This document shows positions 22,825 through 27,007 of a DNA stretch of 27,007 nt, piece by piece. The notes under the pieces were generated by a model. The model made no database searches. It had not been told where the DNA came from and saw nothing but the letters and a program-made list of their open reading frames with translations. The position numbers and the translations under genes were made by a program. Origin of the DNA: CAYVUM01 sp964454795 (GTDB taxonomy: Bacteria; Pseudomonadota; Alphaproteobacteria; Rhodospirillales; Defluviicoccaceae); the NCBI GenBank assembly GCA_964454795.1, contig CAYVUM010000044.1, forward strand, positions 1 to 27,007, read 5' to 3'. Numbering within the stretch: the first letter of the stretch is position 1; the number at the start of each line of letters is the position of its first letter.

Positions 22825-22860
22825 AGTTTAAAAATTTATGAACGATGTCAACACTTTTGC
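22825..22860 (-). promoter_or_regulatory. AT-rich promoter region of the sleB-like gene
   Basis: A conspicuous AT-rich patch in GC-rich DNA. On the minus strand it contains a perfect -35 TTGACA (22846-22851); a TAAACT 15 bases on (22825-22830) is the best -10, with short spacing. The transcript would have a leader of about 100 bases. Confidence 0.5.
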
Positions 22861-22995
22861 CCCCTTGCAGGCGGGGTGGATTCGCCGGCAGCGCTCAGGG
22901 TTAATCCGGCTCCGGCGGGTCGGGGGGATGACAGCCACCCCGCATCGGCTACCATGCGAAACCTTGGTCCGTGTCGGTCTCGGGGCCTGACAGCG

Positions 22996-23997
22996 ATGCG
23001 TTGCGAACCGCCATATCTGTTGTTTCTGGGGTCCGCCGCCGACCCGCTGGCGGCAAAAACCGCGAGCGGCGTGCTGGCCTGGCGGCCGGAGTGGTGCCTG
23101 GGTCAGCTTCGCCTGGAGGGCTGCCGCGCCGACCTGGGCCTGCCCGACCTGTCCGTCAGCGCCGCCGCGGCTGCCGGCGCGCGAACGCTGCTGATCGGCG
23201 TTGCCAATGCCGGCGGCACGCTGCCGGCGGCCTGGACCGATGTCCTGACCGGCGCTGTCGCCGCCGGCCTCGACGTGGCCAGCGGTCTCCATGCGCGGCT
23301 GGCCGAGATCCCCGGCCTCGCCGCCGCCGCCGAGCGGCACGGCCGGCGACTGATCGATGTTCGCCATCCCGATCGCAGCTTCGAGGTCGGCAGCGGCACG
23401 CCGCGCCCGGGCCGGCGGCTGCTCACCGTCGGGACCGACTGCTCCGTCGGCAAGATGTACACCGCCCTGGCGCTGGAGCGGGAGTTGCGAGCCCGCAACA
23501 TCTCTGCGGATTTCCGGGCGACCGGCCAGACCGGGATCTTCATCGCCGGTGACGGGGTCGCCGTGGACGCGGTGGTCGCGGACTTCATCTCCGGGGCCGC
23601 GGAATGGGTCAGTCCGGCCAACGCCCCGGATCACTGGGACCTTGTGGAAGGCCAGGGATCGCTGTTCCATCCGTCTTTCGCGGGGGTGAGCCTCGGCCTG
23701 CTCCATGGCGCCCAGGCCGAGGCCCTGGTGCTCTGTCACGAGCCGACCCGCACGCACATGCGTGGTCTGCCGGACCGACCCCTGCCTGACCTCCGCGCCT
23801 GCCTGGAGGCAAATGAGGCGGCGGCACAGCTCACCTGCCCCGGCGCGCGCTGCGTGGCCCTGGCCATCAACACCAGCGGTCTCGCCGCCGACGCCCGCTC
23901 CGCTTACCTTGGCCGGCTCGCCGACCGGTTCGGCCTGCCGGTCGAGGACCCCCTGGTCACCGGGGTCGCGGCGATCGCCGACCGTCTGGTCGCGTGA
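22996..23997 (+). CDS. dgcN: DUF1611 family D-glutamate N-acetyltransferase (DgcN-like)
   Basis: A 333-residue protein of the DUF1611 family. The C-terminal domain has a Walker-A-like loop TVGTDCSVGK (144-153), followed by FRATGQTGIFIAGDGV, EGQGSLFHPSF and LCHEPTRTHMRG, all strongly conserved in the family; the N-terminal part is a Rossmann-like domain. DgcN homologues are reported to N-acetylate D-glutamate, which a partner racemase DgcA then converts to N-acetyl-L-glutamate. The partner gene follows directly with a GTGA overlap, which supports this assignment. The Met at 22996 gives the usual family length; the Shine-Dalgarno is weak. The preceding 278 bases divergent from the sleB-like gene must hold its promoter. 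Confidence 0.85.
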   Translation: MRCEPPYLLFLGSAADPLAAKTASGVLAWRPEWCLGQLRLEGCRADLGLPDLSVSAAAAAGARTLLIGVANAGGTLPAAWTDVLTGAVAAGLDVASGLHARLAEIPGLAAAAERHGRRLIDVRHPDRSFEVGSGTPRPGRRLLTVGTDCSVGKMYTALALERELRARNISADFRATGQTGIFIAGDGVAVDAVVADFISGAAEWVSPANAPDHWDLVEGQGSLFHPSFAGVSLGLLHGAQAEALVLCHEPTRTHMRGLPDRPLPDLRACLEANEAAAQLTCPGARCVALAINTSGLAADARSAYLGRLADRFGLPVEDPLVTGVAAIADRLVA

Positions 23998-25016
23998 TCC
24001 GGCCGCCGCCATGCTCCCGCGGGTCGCGGCTGACGGTCCGCGTCGAGCGCTGGCCGCTGGCCCGGCCGTTTGCCATCGCCCGCGGCATCAAGACGGAAGC
24101 GGTGGTGGTCGTCGCTGTCGTCACCGATGGTGACGTCTGCGGCGCCGGGGAAGCGGTTCCCTATCCCCGTTATGGCGAGACCCCTGAGGGCGTGGCCGCG
24201 GAACTCCGGGCGATGGCCGACGTCATCGCCGGCGGGATTGATCCTGCCGGCTTGCAGACCCGGATGCCGGCGGGTGCCGCCCGCAATGCCCTGGACTGTG
24301 CGCTCTGGTCGCTGGCCGCGGCGCGCGGCGGCCGGAGCCTTTCCGACCTGCTTGTCGTGCCCGTGCCGGCCGGTCCGGTCACCACAGCCGAGACCATTGG
24401 TCTTGACTCCGCGGACGCGATGGCCCGGGCCGCCCTCGCCCTCGCGGACCGGCCGCTGCTCAAGCTCAAGCTCGATGGCGGGGCGGTGGTGGAGAAAGCG
24501 ACCGCCGTCCGCGCCGCCGCACCCGCCGCCCGGCTGATCATCGACGCCAACGAAGGCTGGAGCCCTGCCACCCTGCGGGCCGTCGCCGCTCCCCTCGCCG
24601 CCCTCGGCGTGGAGGTGATCGAGCAGCCGCTGCCGGCCGGCGAAGACGACGCCCTCGCCGGGCTTTCCCTCCCGGTTGCCGTCTGCGCCGACGAGGCCTG
24701 TCATACGGAAGCCGATCTGCCGCGGCTTCGCGGCCGCTACACCATGGTCAACGTCAAACTCGACAAGGCCGGCGGACTCACCGGTGCTCTGGCGCTGATC
24801 CGCGCCGCCCGCGACACCGGGCTCGGGGTGATGCTGGGCTGCATGGTCTCGACCTCGCTGGCAATCCGGCCGGCGCTTACCCTCGCGCCTCTTGCCGACC
24901 TGGTCGACCTGGACGGGCCGCTCTGGCTGGCCGGCGACCGGGAACCGCGCTGCCTGTTCAGGGCGGGGCGGGTGTGGCCTCCGGAACAAAGTCACGGCGG
25001 CCGCGTTGATCTCTGA
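23994..25016 (+). CDS. dgcA: Enolase-superfamily racemase/epimerase (DgcA-like)
   Basis: A 340-residue enzyme of the mandelate-racemase/muconate-lactonising branch of the enolase superfamily. The acid-base lysines are in KLK (K157, K159) and in NVKLDKAGG (K255); the Mg2+ ligands are D184 (IIDANEGW), E210 (EQPL) and D233 (CADEACH). N-terminal GAGEAVPYPRYGET forms the capping domain. This pattern is annotated as L-Ala-D/L-Glu epimerase, but beside a DUF1611 gene it is more likely N-acetyl-D-glutamate racemase, DgcA. The GTG start overlaps the dgcN stop, so the two are coupled. An alternative role in murein tripeptide recycling would also fit the cell-wall hydrolase next door. Confidence 0.87.
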   Translation: MIRPPPCSRGSRLTVRVERWPLARPFAIARGIKTEAVVVVAVVTDGDVCGAGEAVPYPRYGETPEGVAAELRAMADVIAGGIDPAGLQTRMPAGAARNALDCALWSLAAARGGRSLSDLLVVPVPAGPVTTAETIGLDSADAMARAALALADRPLLKLKLDGGAVVEKATAVRAAAPAARLIIDANEGWSPATLRAVAAPLAALGVEVIEQPLPAGEDDALAGLSLPVAVCADEACHTEADLPRLRGRYTMVNVKLDKAGGLTGALALIRAARDTGLGVMLGCMVSTSLAIRPALTLAPLADLVDLDGPLWLAGDREPRCLFRAGRVWPPEQSHGGRVDL

Positions 25017-25120
25017 CCGCCGGAAAGTTCGCCGGGCTTGCGTCGATTGGGAAATATTGTACCTTCGATAAGGCCATGTCCGGTCGGGTTTTCCTCGAAA
25101 CTTTGCTCAGGAGAGAAACA

Positions 25121-25321
25121 ATGCTTCGTGCCGTTTTCTTGATCGCGGCCATCGGCCTCGTTGCCGGCTGCCAGAGCTGGCAGAGCCGGGCGCCATTCGC
25201 CAACAAGCTGTCGATGGATGAAGGGACGGGCACCGCGGAAGCCACCCAGGCGATCAGCACCGCTTCGGCGCGCTGCGCCATCCGCGGCGAAGAGCGCGAC
25301 TGCCTGCCGCAGGAGTTCTGA
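25121..25321 (+). CDS. Small lipoprotein
   Basis: A 66-residue predicted lipoprotein of unknown function. The signal peptide MLRAVFLIAAIGLVAGC ends in the lipobox LVAGC. The mature part is about 50 residues, polar, with two cysteines near the end (ARCAIRGEERDC) that could form a disulphide. The start at 25121 has a strong GGAG Shine-Dalgarno; an in-frame ATG 15 codons upstream does not begin a signal peptide. It has no close relation to its neighbours: dgcA ends 104 bases upstream and a methyltransferase gene converges on it. Confidence 0.72.
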   Translation: MLRAVFLIAAIGLVAGCQSWQSRAPFANKLSMDEGTGTAEATQAISTASARCAIRGEERDCLPQEF

Positions 25322-25341
25322 GCCCCGGTTGTTGCCCCGCA

Positions 25342-25375
25342 CCCGGACGCCGACCGGCTTGGCCCGGCGTCCGGG
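25342..25375. terminator. Bidirectional hairpin between convergent genes
   Basis: CCCGGACGCCG and CGGCGTCCGGG form a perfect 11-bp stem around a 12-base loop, located between the small lipoprotein (plus) and the methyltransferase (minus). There is no strong T-run on either side. It probably ends or insulates both transcripts. Confidence 0.55.
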
Positions 25376-25426
25376 ACTGCGGGCCTTTGTCCGCGCGATC
25401 CTTGCAGACCGTCTTCGCGCGGTGGC

Positions 25427-26107
25427 TCAGGCCCGCCGGAACAGCGCCACCCGGGTCGGCTGATCGAACGCCCAGCCCTCGTCGGTCCGCGTTCCGAGTC
25501 GCTCAAAATTCGCCCGGATGTCCTCCTCGTAAAGCTCGAAGCGGTCGCGGGTTTCCGGGTTGATCGCGGTGATGCGATCGTGAAACGCCTGGTAGTCGGC
25601 GAATTGCACAGTATCGACGTGGCTGATCACCCGCTCGAGCAGCAGGTTGAACTCGGCACCATGACGCAGCGCCTCCTGGGCGTTGCGGCGCACCTCGGTT
25701 TCATCATGGGCCGGCTTCATCAGCTCGAAATATGGCCCTTCGGGTAGTGGCTCTGAGACGAACAGCAGCCCGCCGGATTTGATCACCCGCGACGCTTCCT
25801 TCATGGCCCACGGCAGCCCGAGCCGATCGACGTGATGCAGGCTGTTGAAAAACACCACGATATCGGCGGACCGGTCCTTGACGGGCAGGTCCTCAGCGAG
25901 GCCCTGGATATAGTGCTCATCCCCCACCGGCGGGATTGACTGGGCGCGGGCGAGAGCGCGTGGGCTCACTTCGACGCCGGTGACATGGGCGCCACGCCGC
26001 GTCATCATGCGGGCCAGCGTCCCGTCGCCACACCCCACGTCGACGACCACCGCATTCTCCAGGGGCAGAAGTTCTTCGATGACCTCTTTGCTGGTCCGCT
26101 TGTCCAT
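25427..26107 (-). CDS. Class I SAM-dependent methyltransferase
   Basis: A 226-residue enzyme with a complete SAM-binding fold (Methyltransf_11). Motif I is VDVGCGDG (22-29), the acidic end of strand 2 is VTGVEVSPRA, motif II is DIVVFFNSLHHV, and motif III is IKSGGLLFVSEPLPEG. The C-terminal 100 residues are helical with many His, Glu and Arg and could recognise the substrate. The substrate is unknown; small molecules or quinones are typical for this group. The start at 26107 has AAGGAA about 11 bases upstream. It is divergent from the acyl-CoA dehydrogenase gene, 88 bases apart. Confidence 0.88.
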   Translation of the reverse strand: MDKRTSKEVIEELLPLENAVVVDVGCGDGTLARMMTRRGAHVTGVEVSPRALARAQSIPPVGDEHYIQGLAEDLPVKDRSADIVVFFNSLHHVDRLGLPWAMKEASRVIKSGGLLFVSEPLPEGPYFELMKPAHDETEVRRNAQEALRHGAEFNLLLERVISHVDTVQFADYQAFHDRITAINPETRDRFELYEEDIRANFERLGTRTDEGWAFDQPTRVALFRRA

Positions 26108-26195
26108 GGTTCGACCTGTTCCTTCGTTGCTCAGCGCCGCCGCCCGCCGGGGGCATCCGGCCCAACCCTGGGATTTTAATTAGCGGAACGGCGCG

Positions 26196-27007
26196 ATGAC
26201 GGAAACCTTTGACGACATTCGCCGTTCTGTCCGTTCCCTGTGCGCGGACTTCCCCGGCGCCTACTGGCGGGATCTGGACGCCAACCGCCGCTACCCGGAA
26301 GCGTTCGTCCGGGCACTGACCGAGGCGGGCTTCCTCGCCGCGATGATCCCGGAAGCCTACGGAGGAAGCGGACTCGGGCTCGGCGCGGCCGCGGCGATCC
26401 TTGAGGAAATCCATAAGGCCGGCTGCAACGGCGCCGCCTGCCACGCTCAGATGTATACCATGGGAACGCTGCTTCGCCACGGCAGCGAGTCGCAGAAGCA
26501 GGCCATTCTCCCCCGAATCGCCGACGGCTCGCTCCGGCTCCAGGCGTTCGGGGTGACCGAACCGACCAGCGGCACCGACACCAGCCGCATCCGCACCTCG
26601 GCGGTCCGCGACGGCGATGCCTACGTCGTCAGCGGCCAGAAGGTCTGGACCTCGCGCGCCGAGCACTCCGATCTGATGCTGCTGCTCGCCCGCACCACCC
26701 CGCGGGAGGCGGCCGCCAGACCCCACGACGGGATGAGCGTGTTCCTGATCGACATGCGCGCGGCCCGCGACCGGGGCCTGACGATCCGGCCGATCCGGGC
26801 GATGATCAACCACGCCACCACCGAGGTGTTCTTCGACAATCTGCGCATCCCGGGGTCGGCGCTGATCGGCGAGGAGGGCCGTGGCTTCCGCTATATTCTC
26901 GACGGCATGAACGCCGAGCGCATCCTGATCGCCGCCGAATGCATCGGCGATGCGCGCTGGTTCGTGGCCAAGGCGCGCGCCTATGCCTGAGAGCGCGAAG
27001 AGTTCGG
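26196..27007 (+). pseudogene. Acyl-CoA dehydrogenase, interrupted by in-frame TGA (partial)
   Basis: The first 264 codons encode the N-terminal and middle domains of an FAD-dependent acyl-CoA dehydrogenase: FLAAMIPEAYGGSG, QAFGVTEPTSGTDTSRI (FAD/substrate region), VVSGQKVWTSRAEHSD, FDNLRIPGSALIGEEGRGF and ILDGMNAERILIAAE. The usual length is about 380. A TGA at 26988-26990 stops the frame after KARAYA, but the same frame goes on with E-R-E-E-F-G, the start of the conserved Y-A-x-E-R-x-x-F-G-R-P-I helix of the C-terminal domain. So the TGA replaces the single variable residue and the gene is broken, or the base is a sequencing error. The window ends 17 bases later, so the rest cannot be seen. 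The start at 26196 has GGAA 7 bases upstream. Confidence 0.8.

Noticed and set aside
22846..22995. In-frame extension of dgcN upstream to about 22639
   Set aside because: The extended frame would run through the AT-rich promoter patch and overlap the sleB-like gene, and its residues have no family similarity before the Met at 22996.
26988..26990. Selenocysteine codon in the acyl-CoA dehydrogenase
   Set aside because: I know of no selenoprotein in this family and too little sequence follows to see a recoding stem-loop; mutation or error is simpler.
1..27007. CRISPR array, tRNA, rRNA, insertion sequence or phage genes
   Set aside because: No regularly spaced direct repeats, no cloverleaf-like sequence, no transposase, integrase or phage structural protein could be found among the frames.

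Overview
The window is 27 kb of GC-rich (by eye roughly two-thirds G+C) bacterial DNA with dense, short-spaced genes, many GTG starts and GTGA stop/start overlaps. Gene content points to an alphaproteobacterium, probably Rhodospirillales-like. The supporting signs are a perfect CtrA-type box (TTAA-N7-TTAA), AGAGC-ended palindromic repeats, a GlsB/YeaQ-type membrane protein, DUF805, a YEIPDA-type lipoprotein domain, a RecX of the alphaproteobacterial type, and a dgcN-dgcA pair. The genus cannot be read from the sequence. A run of 100 N (4068-4167) marks a scaffold gap. I see no tRNA, rRNA, CRISPR array, insertion sequence or prophage gene.

Layout. 1-2781 (minus strand): a BCCT-type betaine/choline transporter cut by the window edge, an Fe-S-type uracil-DNA glycosylase superfamily protein, and an ABC-2 permease whose stop overlaps the glycosylase start. 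2824-3426: recX, divergent from the permease. 3443-5348 (minus): small envelope proteins on both sides of the gap (glycine-zipper protein, GlsB-like protein, DUF805 protein, lipoprotein). 5733-8167 (plus): a repeat protein, two tandem long palindromes that begin in its stop codon, and an exported intradiol dioxygenase. 8168-8733: non-coding, with a CRP-like palindrome and a good terminator that together look like a small-RNA gene. 8734-10083 (minus): an exported TPR protein. 10283-11888 (plus): pyrE and a family-2-like glycosyltransferase, which meets a convergent methyltransferase (11892-12539) at a hairpin built from both stop codons.

12720-21659 is the most distinctive part. A minus-strand OmpR/EnvZ-type two-component system is divergent from a plus-strand series: an exported protein with four EF-hands, a second exported protein with eight EF-hands, then an oligopeptide-type ABC importer (binding protein and two permeases, no ATPase) and a secreted PHB-depolymerase-like esterase. 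The second EF-hand gene is translationally coupled to the binding protein by a GTGA overlap. Its eight EF loops form two copies of a four-loop module with exactly the spacing (24-32-24 residues) of the neighbouring four-EF-hand protein. The intergenic region carries a CGTTACAG direct repeat at 33 bp, three helical turns, as expected for an OmpR-family operator. I infer a calcium- or envelope-linked sensing and uptake locus.

21689-25016: an Arg/Asp-repeat protein preceded by the CtrA box, a SleB-type cell-wall hydrolase, and a divergent dgcN-dgcA operon (D-glutamate to N-acetyl-L-glutamate route), so cell-wall cleavage and D-glutamate use lie side by side. 25121-27007: a small lipoprotein, a methyltransferase, and an acyl-CoA dehydrogenase interrupted by an in-frame TGA close to the window end.
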